Notes: generated by a model not told the origin, from the letters alone. 61,941 nt of DNA from Aquitalea magnusonii (GCF_003202035.1 NZ_QJKC01000019.1:1-61941), one strand, 5' to 3'; shown: positions 28,743 through 38,673, counted from the stretch's first letter. Program-made: numbers and translations.

Positions 28743-30524
28743 ATGGAAAAACTGATCGCGGACTTGCTGGCAACCTCCCCCATCGGCATTGCGGTGCTGG
28801 ATAGCCAGCTGCGCTATGTCCATATCAATCACCAGCTGGCCGACTCCAACGGACTGAGCCCTGAGGCCCATATCGGCCGCACCCCGCGCGACGTTTTGCC
28901 CGAGGCCGGCCCCGGCCTGGAAGCCATCATGCACCAGGTGATGGCCAGCGGCCTGGCCGAATGCAATTTTGAAGCCAGTGCCGAAATCCCTCCCGGTTCC
29001 GGCTGCATCACCTACTGGAATGCCAGCTACCACCCGCGCTTTGACAAGCAAGGCGAGCCTTGCGGCATCATTGCCATGGTGGAAGACATTTCGCTGAAAA
29101 AACGGGCAGAGCTGGCCATCCGCGTCAGTAACGAACGCATCCGCAAGGTACTGGATGCCCTGTTCACCTTTGTCGGGGTGCTCAGCAGCGAGGGGGTGCT
29201 GCTGGAAGCCAACCGCGCACCGCTGGAACAGGCCGGGCTGGAACTTGCCGACGTCCAGGGCAAGCTGTTCTGGGAATGTTACTGGTGGGACCACGATCCA
29301 CTGGTGCAAAGCGAGCTGCAACAGGCCATTGCCCGTGCCGCCAGCGGTGAAACCGTGCGCTACGACGTGGTGGTGCGCATGAAGAACGACAGCCGCATGA
29401 TCATCGATTTCATGCTGCGCCCCCTGCACGATGAAAATGGTGCCATCAGCAACCTGATCGCCTCCGGCATCGACATCACGGACCGCAAGCAAAACGAACT
29501 GGCCTTGCAAATCAGCGAAACCTATTTCCGGGAAGTGGTGGAGTCCACCCCGGACGGTCTGATGATGGTGGACCAGCACGGCATCATCCGCCTGATCAAC
29601 ACCCGCATGGAGCAGCTGTTCGGTTACAGCCGGCGCGAGCTGGTGGGCGAAAAACTGTCCAGCCTGTTGCCCGATGACTTCCGTGCCACCCACAACAGCT
29701 ATGTCACACAGTTTTTCACCGCGCCATCGGCCCGCGGCATGGCCAATCGCAAACCGCTGTTTGCCCAGCGCCGCGATGGCTCGCAGTTTCCCTGTGAAAT
29801 CGGCCTCAACCCCATGCAGGTGGGCGAGGAAGTGCTGACGCTGGCCTGCATTTCCGATGTATCCGAGCGCTACTATGCCAAGCTGGAACTGGAAAAGGCG
29901 CTGCAGGAAAAAACCGTGCTGCTAGGCGAGGTGCATCACCGGGTAAAGAACAATCTGCAGGTGATCTCCAGCCTGCTCAGCCTGCAATCACGCAATGCCA
30001 CGGCCGAGGTCAACAAGGCCTTGCTGGACAGCCAGAACCATGTGCGTTCGATGGCGCTGATCCACCAGTTGCTGTACGAGCGCAATGACTTCTCGCGCAT
30101 CCCGATGTCGGTGTATGTCGAACGGCTGATCCATCTGCTGCGCGATGTCAGCACCGGCTATGGCAACCATATCGCCTTCAGCTTTCAGCGCGAGGGAGAG
30201 GAAGCCTATCTGGAATTGCAAAACAGCATTCCCTTCGGGCTGATCCTCAACGAAATCGTGGTCAATGCCTGCAAGCATGCCTTCCGCCCCGGCCGTCCCG
30301 GCAAGGTGGCCATACAGATGCGCAGCGCTGCCAGCGTGGTGCTGCAGATACGCGACGATGGCCAGGGCTGCCCGCCCGGTGTGTCGCTGGGACATGCCAG
30401 CACGCTGGGGTTTCAGCTCCTGCCCATGCTGAGCGAGCAGCTCAAGGCGACACTGACCCTGGAAACCGCACCGGATCAAGGCTGCTGTTTCACCCTGACC
30501 ATTCCAGACCTCATCCGGGAGTAA
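28743..30524 (+). CDS. Soluble PAS sensor histidine kinase (HisKA_2 type)
   Basis: The ~593-residue protein has three PAS domains (about 5-120, 130-250, 260-375), then a HisKA_2 dimer domain with phospho-acceptor in LLGEVHHRVKNNLQVISSLL and a HATPase with N-box LILNEIVVNACKHAF and G-box DDGQGCPPG. No membrane segment is predicted, so it senses a cytoplasmic cue. It lies 2 bp before a REC-GGDEF-EAL gene, which is its probable partner. An ATG 6 nt upstream (28737) is an equal start option. Confidence 0.92.
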   Translation: MEKLIADLLATSPIGIAVLDSQLRYVHINHQLADSNGLSPEAHIGRTPRDVLPEAGPGLEAIMHQVMASGLAECNFEASAEIPPGSGCITYWNASYHPRFDKQGEPCGIIAMVEDISLKKRAELAIRVSNERIRKVLDALFTFVGVLSSEGVLLEANRAPLEQAGLELADVQGKLFWECYWWDHDPLVQSELQQAIARAASGETVRYDVVVRMKNDSRMIIDFMLRPLHDENGAISNLIASGIDITDRKQNELALQISETYFREVVESTPDGLMMVDQHGIIRLINTRMEQLFGYSRRELVGEKLSSLLPDDFRATHNSYVTQFFTAPSARGMANRKPLFAQRRDGSQFPCEIGLNPMQVGEEVLTLACISDVSERYYAKLELEKALQEKTVLLGEVHHRVKNNLQVISSLLSLQSRNATAEVNKALLDSQNHVRSMALIHQLLYERNDFSRIPMSVYVERLIHLLRDVSTGYGNHIAFSFQREGEEAYLELQNSIPFGLILNEIVVNACKHAFRPGRPGKVAIQMRSAASVVLQIRDDGQGCPPGVSLGHASTLGFQLLPMLSEQLKATLTLETAPDQGCCFTLTIPDLIRE

Positions 30525-30526
30525 GC

Positions 30527-33001
30527 ATGGCCCACCGCATCCAGATCGTAGAAGATGAGCGCATCGTGGCGCTGGATCTGAAAATCGCCTTGCAAAGCCT
30601 GGGCTTCGAGGTTGTCGCCAACTGCGCCTCCGGCGAGGAGGCCATCCGCAGCGCGGCCGAGCTGCGGCCCGACCTGATCCTGATGGACATCCACCTGGAG
30701 GGCGGCATGTCCGGCACCGCTGCCGCCCTGCACATCCGCCAGCAACTGGACATCCCCGTGGTCTACCTGACCGCCTTTGCCGAAGAGAACATCCTGCAGC
30801 AGGCGGAAAAAAGTGCGCCCTACGGCTATCTGCTCAAACCCTTCGAACTGCGCGAACTGAACGCCACCATCCGCATGGCGCTGGCCTGTCGCACCGCCGA
30901 ACGCGAAGTGCACAAGCAGCAGAAGCTGCTGATGCTGGCGGTGGAAACCGCCCAGCTGGGCATCTGGGAATGGGACCAGCAGCAATCGCTGTTTACCGGC
31001 CAGGGCTATTTCGGCAAGATCACCGGCCTGGCCATGGAGCCGCGCCAGGAAGCCGCACCGCCGTTCCTGCGCCTGCTGGAACACGCCGACCAGAGCCGGC
31101 TGAACCAGTTGCTGAAGGACCGTGGCCGCGTCGACATGATCACCACCATCACCCCGGACGATGGCGAAGCGGTATGGGTGGAGATGTCGGTACAGGAGTA
31201 CGAGCCGCAATGGCAGGAAAGCGCCAAGCAGATTGGCGTACTGCGCGACATCAGCGAACGCATCAAGTCCGAACAGCTGCTGCAGCAAGCCGGCGCGGTA
31301 TTCCAGTCCACGGCAGAAGGAATCGTGGTGATCGATGCCGAGCGGCTGGTGAAATCGGCCAATCCGGCCTTTTTGCGCATGACCGGTTTTTCCCTGCTGG
31401 AAATCCTCGGTCAGGACATCGACGAACTGCTGCATGTCAAAAAGCACACGCCGGACTTTTACCACAGCATCAGCCAGATGAAAGAGGTGGGGTGGCATGG
31501 CGAAGTAATGTGCCAGCGCAAGAACGGCGAGCAGTTCCCGGCCTGGGAACACATCTGCCTGGTGTCTTACGACAATGAATTTCCCTCGCACTACATCATT
31601 GGCTGCACCGATGTCAGCTCTATCAAGAAAGCCGAAATCGAACTCAACCGCATGGCTTTTCATGATGCGCTGACCGAGCTGGGCAATCGCTACCTGCTGA
31701 ACGAGCAGCTGGCCATCGAACTGCAGCGCGCGGAAATGAATGGCAGCCGCATGGGCCTGCTGTTCATCGACCTGGACGGCTTCAAGCTGATCAACGACGG
31801 CCTGGGACACGCCACCGGCGACCAGTTGCTGAAAGTGGTGGCCCAGCGCATTCGTGAAACCGTGCGCCGTTCCGACATCCCGGTGCGTTTTGGCGGCGAC
31901 GAATTTTTCATCATCTGCCCGCACAGCAGCGAGGAAGACTGCACGGCGATTGCCGGGCGCCTGCTGGAAAAGCTGGAACAGCCGATGCAAGCCCGCGATG
32001 AAACCATCGTGGTGACCTGCAGCATCGGCATTGCCATGTACCCGCAGCATGGCCGCACCGCGGAAAAACTGCTCAGCGCCGCCGACAGCGCCATGTACGA
32101 GGCAAAGGAATCCGGCAAGCGGCGCTATTGCACCTTTGATGAATCCATGGCGGAAAAAGTGCACGAACGGCTGCGGCTGGAACAGCGGCTGCGCCAGGCG
32201 GTCAAGGAACAGCACTTTACCCTGCACTACCAGCCGCTGATCCGGGTGGAGGATAGCGTGCTGATCGGCTTCGAAGCCCTGCTGCGCTGGCAGGATGGCG
32301 GGCAGGACATCCCTCCGGCGATTTTCATCCCGGTGGCCGAGGAATGCGGGCTGATCCAGGAGATCGGCAGCTGGGTGCTGCAACAGGCCTGTATCGAGGC
32401 CCAGCGCTGGAACACCACCTTCCATTACCCGCTCAAGGTCGCGGTCAATGTATCGGTCATGCAATTTGTCGAGGCCGATTTTCGCCAGCGCGTGGCGGCG
32501 GAGCTGGAACACTCCGGCCTGCCACCCCATCTGCTGGAACTGGAAATCACCGAAAGCGTGCTGCAATCACTGGAGGACAGCAAACGCATCCTGAAAGAAC
32601 TGAAAGCCGTGGGCGTGTCCGTGGCCATTGACGATTTCGGCACCGGCTACTCGTCCATGGCCGTGCTGAAAGACCTGGCAGTGGACCGGCTGAAAATCGA
32701 CCGCTCCTTTATCTGCAATACACCGGCACTGATGCAGGACTCCGCCGTGTGCAAGGCCATCATCATGCTGGCCAAAAGCCTGATGCTGGGCATCACCGCC
32801 GAAGGGGTGGAAGAGATGGAACAAGTGGCTTTTCTGCGGGAAAACGGCTGCGATACCTTTCAGGGCTACTTCTACTCCCGGCCGCTGGATGCCGCCGCAC
32901 TGGAACACTATCTGCAGCAGTATTTTTCCACCCAGAACAGCAGCCCCACCCCAAGCAAGACCAGGGCCGCAACCGGCAAGCCGCGCAAAGCCATCCGCTA
33001 G
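30527..33001 (+). CDS. Response regulator with PAS-PAS-GGDEF-EAL output
   Basis: The 824-residue protein opens with a receiver domain (acidic pair near residue 10, phospho-acceptor Asp54 in LILMDIHLEGG, Lys in YLLKPFEL), then two PAS-like regions (about 130-255 and 260-375), GGDEF with an intact VRFGGDEFFIICP, and EAL with FEALLRW, DDFGTGYSSM and the terminal QGYFYSRPL. Both catalytic halves look competent, so it may make or degrade cyclic-di-GMP according to phosphorylation. It is co-transcribed with the upstream PAS kinase. Confidence 0.93.
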   Translation: MAHRIQIVEDERIVALDLKIALQSLGFEVVANCASGEEAIRSAAELRPDLILMDIHLEGGMSGTAAALHIRQQLDIPVVYLTAFAEENILQQAEKSAPYGYLLKPFELRELNATIRMALACRTAEREVHKQQKLLMLAVETAQLGIWEWDQQQSLFTGQGYFGKITGLAMEPRQEAAPPFLRLLEHADQSRLNQLLKDRGRVDMITTITPDDGEAVWVEMSVQEYEPQWQESAKQIGVLRDISERIKSEQLLQQAGAVFQSTAEGIVVIDAERLVKSANPAFLRMTGFSLLEILGQDIDELLHVKKHTPDFYHSISQMKEVGWHGEVMCQRKNGEQFPAWEHICLVSYDNEFPSHYIIGCTDVSSIKKAEIELNRMAFHDALTELGNRYLLNEQLAIELQRAEMNGSRMGLLFIDLDGFKLINDGLGHATGDQLLKVVAQRIRETVRRSDIPVRFGGDEFFIICPHSSEEDCTAIAGRLLEKLEQPMQARDETIVVTCSIGIAMYPQHGRTAEKLLSAADSAMYEAKESGKRRYCTFDESMAEKVHERLRLEQRLRQAVKEQHFTLHYQPLIRVEDSVLIGFEALLRWQDGGQDIPPAIFIPVAEECGLIQEIGSWVLQQACIEAQRWNTTFHYPLKVAVNVSVMQFVEADFRQRVAAELEHSGLPPHLLELEITESVLQSLEDSKRILKELKAVGVSVAIDDFGTGYSSMAVLKDLAVDRLKIDRSFICNTPALMQDSAVCKAIIMLAKSLMLGITAEGVEEMEQVAFLRENGCDTFQGYFYSRPLDAAALEHYLQQYFSTQNSSPTPSKTRAATGKPRKAIR

Positions 33002-33041
33002 GCTGCGTGGCCAATCAGCCGTGAAGGGAAAGCCGCGCGGC

Positions 33042-33743
33042 TCAGGCCATCAGCTTGCGGTCGCCAAACCAGTCGGCCAGCATCTGGCGGATGGCGGTGG
33101 CGTTGTACTTGGGCGCGCGGCTGTCGGCCCAGCTGGCATGGTCGAGGTGAAAGTTGTAGCGCTGGAATTCCGGCGGCTGGTTAAGGGCATTGCTGCGGGT
33201 GTAGATGGTGACCCACGGGTCGCCTTCGCGCCAGGCGATGGCCACCGGCACCCCTTCCACCTCGCCCGACCACAACTGGTCGGTCTCGCAGAAATGCACA
33301 TCATCCAGCAACACCATATTGACCACCGCCGGCAGCGCGCCGCGCTCGGCATAGACCTTGCGCAGATGACGACACAGCCTTTCCTTGCTGCCGACGGCGG
33401 CATGGGAACCGCGCAGCAGGAAATAGCTGCAGGTACAGGTCAGCGTGACAGGATCCACGCGGTAGCACTTGCCGGGGGTGATGCTGCTATGCAGGATGAC
33501 CGCGGGGATATCCAGCGGCGGAAAGGTCAGCCGGTCGCGGATATAGGGCCAGGGACGGCGGGTCCAGGAGTCGTCCCGCGTCTTGCGGATGGCCGCCACC
33601 TTGCCCAGCACGCTATCCCCTGCGGGCTGACCCTGTCCGGCCATGGCTTCCGGATCGTGCTGGCGCAGCGCGCCACCCAGCACGCCGGCCAGCGCGGCGA
33701 CAGTACATCCCACCAGGATCAGTGTCAGCATGGCCAGCCACAT
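33042..33743 (-). CDS. Membrane-anchored protein with SWIM-like zinc motif, unknown function
   Basis: The 233-residue product has one N-terminal hydrophobic segment (MWLAMLTLILVGCTVAALAG) that could be an anchor or, via LVGC, a lipobox lacking a basic n-region. Residues 103-126 contain Cys103-x-Cys105-x18-Cys124-x-His126, the spacing pattern of SWIM zinc fingers, in TCTCSYFLL...RLCRHLRK. The C-terminal half is aromatic-rich and has no recognised domain. SWIM domains are usually in nucleic-acid or ubiquitin enzymes, so a membrane-tethered one is odd. It is convergent to the signalling pair. Confidence 0.75.
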   Translation of the reverse strand: MWLAMLTLILVGCTVAALAGVLGGALRQHDPEAMAGQGQPAGDSVLGKVAAIRKTRDDSWTRRPWPYIRDRLTFPPLDIPAVILHSSITPGKCYRVDPVTLTCTCSYFLLRGSHAAVGSKERLCRHLRKVYAERGALPAVVNMVLLDDVHFCETDQLWSGEVEGVPVAIAWREGDPWVTIYTRSNALNQPPEFQRYNFHLDHASWADSRAPKYNATAIRQMLADWFGDRKLMA

Positions 33744-33894
33744 GGCATTCCCCCGGATTGGGCTGACGGTTGCAGCCCTTGTTTGTTATCTTTGGCCAGA
33801 CACCGCCCAGGCAGGCTGGCACACTATCCTCGTTGTAGTGCACTTCACTGGACTTTTCGACCTGCCAGCACCAGTCCATCAGCATGAGACGCAA

Positions 33895-33918
33895 AAAAAC
33901 CGGCCAGGGCCGGTTTTT
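33895..33918. terminator. Bidirectional terminator next to the BMP-type importer operon
   Basis: ACCGGCC and GGCCGGT (33899-33905, 33908-33914) form a short GC stem flanked by A- and T-runs on both sides, suited to ending the minus-strand operon. Confidence 0.75.
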
Positions 33919-33950
33919 GCGGGTACGCGCCACATGGGCCGTCTGACTGT

Positions 33951-34913
33951 CTAGCGTGACTTTACAAACGGCACGCCAATGGCCTTGGGCGCCACGGCGC
34001 GACCGACAAAGCCAGCCAGCAGCAGCACGGTCAGCACATAGGGAATCACCTGGATGGCCTGCGAGGGAATCTGGCCGACCACGGGCAGGTCCACCCCTTC
34101 CAGCCGGATTTGCAGCGCATCGGCAAAAGCAAACAACAGGCAGCCCAGCACGGCGGGCAGCGGCCGCCATTTGCCGAAAATCAGCGCAGCCAGCGCCAGA
34201 AAGCCCTTGCCGGCGGTCATTTCCTTGATAAAGCTGCCGGTCTGGTATACCGACAGGAAAGTCCCGGCCATCCCGCACAGCACACCGCCCCAGAACAGCG
34301 CGATATAGCGTACCCGCGCCACCGACACGCCAGCGGTATCGGCGGCATGCGGGTTTTCACCCACCGCACGCAGGCGCAGGCCAAAGCGGCTGCGATACAC
34401 CACCCAGCTCACCACGGGGATGATCAGGATGGTGAGATAGACCAGAATGCTGTGCCCGGACAAGAGCTTGCTATAGACATGGCCGACCAGCGGCACATTC
34501 GACAGCGCATCGGCAAACGGCAGGCTGATGTCGTGAAAGCGCGAGTCATCATCCAGCTGCGGGGTATTGCCGCCCTGCTGGAACCAGGCCAGCCCCAGCA
34601 CCGGCGTGATGCCGGAGGCAATGGTGTTGATGGCCATGCCGGAGATCAGCTGGTTGCCGTTATAGGTGACCGAGACAAAGGCATGCACCATGGCCAGGCT
34701 GACCGAGGCCATGATGCCGGCCAGCAGGCCCAGCCAGGGCGAATGCGTGACAAAGGCGGCGGCAGCGGCAGCAAAAGCCGCCACCAGCATCTTGCCTTCC
34801 AGGCCGATGTCCACCACGCCGGAGCGCTCGGAGAACATGCCGGCCAGCGCCGCCAGCACCAGCGGCGTGGCGACGCGGATGGTCGAATCCAGCAAGCTGA
34901 ACAGCTGTTCCAT
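33951..34913 (-). CDS. BMP-type nucleoside ABC transporter permease 2
   Basis: The 320-residue protein has about eight to nine hydrophobic helices and the family blocks RSGVVDIGLEGKMLVAAFAA, VTYNGNQLISGMAINTIASG and VGENPHAADTAGVSV, as in YufQ/NupQ. Its start at 34913 shares TAATG with the upstream permease stop. With its partner it forms the channel for a nucleoside or purine importer. Confidence 0.88.
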   Translation of the reverse strand: MEQLFSLLDSTIRVATPLVLAALAGMFSERSGVVDIGLEGKMLVAAFAAAAAAFVTHSPWLGLLAGIMASVSLAMVHAFVSVTYNGNQLISGMAINTIASGITPVLGLAWFQQGGNTPQLDDDSRFHDISLPFADALSNVPLVGHVYSKLLSGHSILVYLTILIIPVVSWVVYRSRFGLRLRAVGENPHAADTAGVSVARVRYIALFWGGVLCGMAGTFLSVYQTGSFIKEMTAGKGFLALAALIFGKWRPLPAVLGCLLFAFADALQIRLEGVDLPVVGQIPSQAIQVIPYVLTVLLLAGFVGRAVAPKAIGVPFVKSR

Positions 34914-36019
34914 TATTTGTCCTCCTTGCGCTTGAACAGGCCGGCGATAAACGGCTCGAACAGGTTTTCGAGCGCACCGCAAAACAGGATGATCAGGCCC
35001 TGGATGAAGATGATCATTTCACGGGTGATCACCGGCTTTTCAAACGACAGCTCCAGCCCGCCCTGGGTCAGGCCGCCAAACAGCAGGGCCGACAGGATGA
35101 TGCCCACCGGGTGGTTGCGCCCCATCAGCGCCACGGCAATGCCGACAAAGCCCACGCCATTGGTAAAGGACACATTCATGCGGTGGGTGGAACCCAGCAG
35201 CTCGTTGATGGCGGCAAAGCCGGACAGCGCACCAGACACACACATCGCCAGGATGATGGTCTTGCTGACATTGATGCCGGCATAGCGCGCCGCGCTTTCG
35301 TTCACCCCCACGGTGCGCAGCTGGAAGCCCCAGCGGCTATGCCACACCAGCAGGTAAAACAGGCCGCAGGCCAGCAAGGCCATGACAAAAGTCAGGTTCA
35401 GCGGCGTGCTGGGCAGGCTGATGCCCATGCCGGCAGCCACCTGGTGGATGGCCGGAATCCATGAAGCCTGGCCAAACTCGCGGGTGGTGGGGTTTTGCGA
35501 GCCGGCTTCGATCAGGTGGTGACCGATCAGGTACAACATCAGCGAATAGGCGATGAAGTTGAACATGATGGTGGTGACCACGATATGGCTGCCGCGTTTG
35601 GCCTGCAGCCAGCCCGGAACAAAGGCCCAGGCCGCGCCAAAACCCATGGCGGCCAGGATGCACAGCGGCACCAGCACCATGGGCGGCAGGGTGTGGTCAA
35701 ACGCCAGCACCACCAGCGTCACCCCCAGGCCGGCCAGATAAGCCTGCCCTTCCCCGCCGATATTGAATAGTCCGGCATGAAATGCCGTGGCCACGGCCAG
35801 CCCGGTAAAGATGAAGCCGGTGGTGTAGAACAGGGTGTAGCCTATGCCTTCGCCACTACCAAAGGCGCCGCTCACCAAGAGCTGCAGGCATTCCCACGGA
35901 TCTTCGCCAATCAGCCAGGTCACCAGGCCGGTGACCAGCAAGGCCGCCAGCAGATTGAGTACCGGCAGCACAGTCAGCTGTGCCCAGCGCGGCAAGGTGG
36001 ACGGTTGTCCGAATTTCAC
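34913..36019 (-). CDS. BMP-type nucleoside ABC transporter permease 1
   Basis: The 368-residue protein has about nine to ten helices and blocks AFHAGLFNIGGEGQAYLAGL, SHIVVTTIMFNFIAYSLMLY and VGVNESAARYAGINV, as in YufP/NupP permeases. It overlaps the ATPase gene by 4 nt. Substrate specificity is not visible in the sequence; nucleosides are expected for the family. Confidence 0.88.
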   Translation of the reverse strand: MKFGQPSTLPRWAQLTVLPVLNLLAALLVTGLVTWLIGEDPWECLQLLVSGAFGSGEGIGYTLFYTTGFIFTGLAVATAFHAGLFNIGGEGQAYLAGLGVTLVVLAFDHTLPPMVLVPLCILAAMGFGAAWAFVPGWLQAKRGSHIVVTTIMFNFIAYSLMLYLIGHHLIEAGSQNPTTREFGQASWIPAIHQVAAGMGISLPSTPLNLTFVMALLACGLFYLLVWHSRWGFQLRTVGVNESAARYAGINVSKTIILAMCVSGALSGFAAINELLGSTHRMNVSFTNGVGFVGIAVALMGRNHPVGIILSALLFGGLTQGGLELSFEKPVITREMIIFIQGLIILFCGALENLFEPFIAGLFKRKEDK

Positions 36020-37542
36020 TGTTTATGCCCCCCCATCAACAAGCCTAGCGATACGGTGTCGGCTTCCCTGGCCGCCACTTCGCCACTGATCTGCCCGCCC
36101 GCCATCACCAGGATGCGGTCGGACAAGGCCAGAATTTCTTCCAGTTCCACCGACACCAGCAGGATGGCCTTGCCGGCATCGCGCAGCTCCACCAGCCGTT
36201 TGTGGATGAACTCGATGGCACCGATATCCACGCCACGGGTCGGCTGGCCGATCAGCAGCAAGTCCGGATTGGCATGAATCTCGCGTGCCAGCACCACTTT
36301 TTGCTGATTGCCACCCGACAGCAGCCCGACGCGCAGCTGGGCATTGTCCGGCCGGATATCAAACTGGCGGATAAAGTCGCGGGTGCGTGCCAGCAGCGCC
36401 TGGCGAGAATACAAGCCGCCCTTGCTGACGCTCTTGTCGTCGTGATAACCGAGAATGGCGTTCTCGAACATGGGGAATGACTTCACCAGCCCCTCGCGCG
36501 AACGGTCTTCCGGCACATGGGCGATGCCCTTCCTGCGGTACAGCGCCGCCCGCGGCTGCGTGGATTTTTCCTGCAGCAGATCCGTCCCCTGGTAACGGAT
36601 TTCACCGGAAGTCGGCTCCAGCATGCCGGCCAGCACTTCCAGCAGCTCGGACTGACCATTGCCGGATACCCCGGCAATGCCGACGATCTCGCCGGCGCGC
36701 ACCTGGAAGTTCAAGTCGTCCAGCAGCTTGACGCCACGCGCATCGGTCAGGCACAGCTGGCGCACGTCCAGCACCGCGGCACCGGGGGCGCGCTCGGCCT
36801 TGTCCACTTTCAGCGTGACCTTGCGCCCCACCATCAGGTCGGCCAGTTTTTCCTTGTCGACATCGGCAGTGCGCACATTGCCCACCACGGTGCCGGCACG
36901 CATCACGCTGACCGCGTCGGTGATGTCCATCACCTCGCGCAGCTTGTGGGTGATCAGGATCACCGTCTTGCCCTGCTCGCGCAGCGCACGCAGGATGCAG
37001 AACAGGTGATCGGCCTCCTGCGGCGTCAGCACGGCGGTCGGTTCGTCCAGAATCAGCACATCGGCACCGCGATACAGCGCCTTGAGAATCTCCACCCGCT
37101 GCTGCAGGCCCACGCCCAGCTCGCCGACGATGGCGTCCGGGTCAACCTCCAGCGAATAGTCGCGATTCAGTGCCTGCAGGTGTTCGCGCGCCTTGGCCAG
37201 GCCCTGCTTGAGCAGCAGGCCACCCTCGGCCCCCAGCACGATGTTTTCCAGCACGGTGAAATTGTCCACCAGCATGAAATGCTGATGCACCATGCCGATG
37301 CCCAGCCGGATGGCTTCCTGGCTGTTGCGGATGCGCACGGTCTTGCCATCCACCGCGATGCTGCCGCTGTCGGCCTGGTAATAGCCGTACAGAATGCTCA
37401 TCAGGGTGGATTTGCCCGCACCATTCTCGCCGATGATGCCGTGTATGGAGCCCTTGGCGATGTTCATTGAGACATCGCGATTGGCCTGCACTGCGCCGAA
37501 ACGCTTGCAGATGCCGTTCAGCTCGATGGCGAAATCAGTCAT
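36016..37542 (-). CDS. BMP-type nucleoside ABC transporter ATP-binding protein (double ATPase)
   Basis: The 508-residue protein has two ABC domains. The first is canonical: Walker A GENGAGKST, a VGLQQRVEILKALY signature variant (no LSGGQ) and DEPTAVLTPQE. The second has GVSGNGQSE in place of Walker A and LLSGGNQQKVVLAREI, the usual asymmetry of ribose/nucleoside importers. It drives the two downstream permeases. Confidence 0.92.
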   Translation of the reverse strand: MTDFAIELNGICKRFGAVQANRDVSMNIAKGSIHGIIGENGAGKSTLMSILYGYYQADSGSIAVDGKTVRIRNSQEAIRLGIGMVHQHFMLVDNFTVLENIVLGAEGGLLLKQGLAKAREHLQALNRDYSLEVDPDAIVGELGVGLQQRVEILKALYRGADVLILDEPTAVLTPQEADHLFCILRALREQGKTVILITHKLREVMDITDAVSVMRAGTVVGNVRTADVDKEKLADLMVGRKVTLKVDKAERAPGAAVLDVRQLCLTDARGVKLLDDLNFQVRAGEIVGIAGVSGNGQSELLEVLAGMLEPTSGEIRYQGTDLLQEKSTQPRAALYRRKGIAHVPEDRSREGLVKSFPMFENAILGYHDDKSVSKGGLYSRQALLARTRDFIRQFDIRPDNAQLRVGLLSGGNQQKVVLAREIHANPDLLLIGQPTRGVDIGAIEFIHKRLVELRDAGKAILLVSVELEEILALSDRILVMAGGQISGEVAAREADTVSLGLLMGGHKQ

Positions 37543-37596
37543 GCCCGTATGTTCCCGATTTCCATGAATCCGGTTGTCGGCCCCGCAAGAACCAAA

Positions 37597-37626
37597 CAGG
37601 CACGATAGCCTGAGCCATCGTGCCTG
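37597..37626 (-). terminator. Intercistronic hairpin between BMP gene and ATPase gene
   Basis: CAGGCACGAT and ATCGTGCCTG form a 10-bp stem with a 10-base loop between the binding-protein gene and its ABC genes. A T-run is lacking, so it may act as an attenuator or 3' stabiliser that raises binding-protein mRNA above the transporter mRNA. Confidence 0.55.
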
Positions 37627-37668
37627 CAGTCCTCCCGGGCCGCAGCCGGGAAAAGATGATCTAGAGAG

Positions 37669-38673
37669 TTATTTCACCGGGCAGCTGTTGTTGGCGCGGT
37701 AGTCCACCACGCTGAGCTTGCCACTGATGATGTCCTTCTTGGCTGCGCCGATTTTCTTTTCCATGTCGGCGGAGATCAGCTTGCGGTTGTTGCTGTCCAG
37801 CGCCCAGTCCACGCCGCCTTCCTTCAGGCCCATGACCTTGACTTCCGGCTTCCAGCTGCCATCCTTGGCCGACTTGAAGGTGTCGTACACCGCATTGTCC
37901 ACGCGCTTCACCATGGAGGTCAGCACAAAGCCCGGATAGAGGTGGTTCTGGTTGCTGTCGACGCCGATGGACAGCTTGTTGGCAGTCTTGGCAGCCTGCA
38001 GCACACCCAGGCCGGTGCCGCCGGCGGCAGCGAATACCACGTCCACGCCACGGTCAAACTGGCTCTTGGCCAGCTCGGTGCCGCGTGCCGGGTCATTGAA
38101 GGCCTGCGGGGTGGTACCGGTCATGTTCTGGATGACCTCAGCCTTCTTGTTGGCGTATTTGACACCCTGCACATAGCCACAGCCAAAGGCGCGGATCAGC
38201 GGCACATCCATGCCACCGATATACCCTACCTTGCCGGACTTGGAGGCCATGGCAGCCGCCATGCCCACCAGGAAGGAGCCTTCCTGTTCCTTGAACACGA
38301 TGCTCTGCACATTCGGACCCTTGGCCACGGAGTCAATAATGGTGAATTTCACCTTGGGGAATTCCTTGGCCACGGTTTCCACCGCCTGGGTAAAGGAGAA
38401 GCCGACGGAAACGATCAGGTCAGCATCCTTGCGCGCCAGATTGCGCAGCAGCTGTTCCTTTTGGGCTTCGGAGGCAATGGTGCCTTCACGATAGCTGATC
38501 TTGAATTCCTTCTTGAAACGCTCTGCGCCGTTGAACGCCGCTTCGTTGAAGCTCTTGTCAAACTTGCCGGCCTGATCGTAGATCACGGCCGGGGTGAAGT
38601 CCTTGGCAAAGGTGGCGCCGGCCAGCATGGACAGGGCGACGGCAAGGCTTGCTCGTTTCAGTTGGATGGTCAT
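37669..38673 (-). CDS. BMP-family substrate-binding protein
   Basis: The 334-residue protein has a signal peptide ending ATFA before KDFTPAVIYDQAGKFDKSFNEAAFNGAERF, the BMP/Med family start, then VSVGFSFTQAVETVAKEFP and GYIGGMDVPLIRAFGCGYVQG. No lipobox is present although many family members are lipoproteins. It binds nucleosides or related purines in the periplasm and is the first gene of the importer operon. Confidence 0.92.
   Translation of the reverse strand: MTIQLKRASLAVALSMLAGATFAKDFTPAVIYDQAGKFDKSFNEAAFNGAERFKKEFKISYREGTIASEAQKEQLLRNLARKDADLIVSVGFSFTQAVETVAKEFPKVKFTIIDSVAKGPNVQSIVFKEQEGSFLVGMAAAMASKSGKVGYIGGMDVPLIRAFGCGYVQGVKYANKKAEVIQNMTGTTPQAFNDPARGTELAKSQFDRGVDVVFAAAGGTGLGVLQAAKTANKLSIGVDSNQNHLYPGFVLTSMVKRVDNAVYDTFKSAKDGSWKPEVKVMGLKEGGVDWALDSNNRKLISADMEKKIGAAKKDIISGKLSVVDYRANNSCPVK

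Noticed and set aside
30476-32566. 696-residue minus-strand frame opposite the REC-GGDEF-EAL gene
   Set aside because: No domain; the opposite strand has intact REC, GGDEF and EAL motifs.
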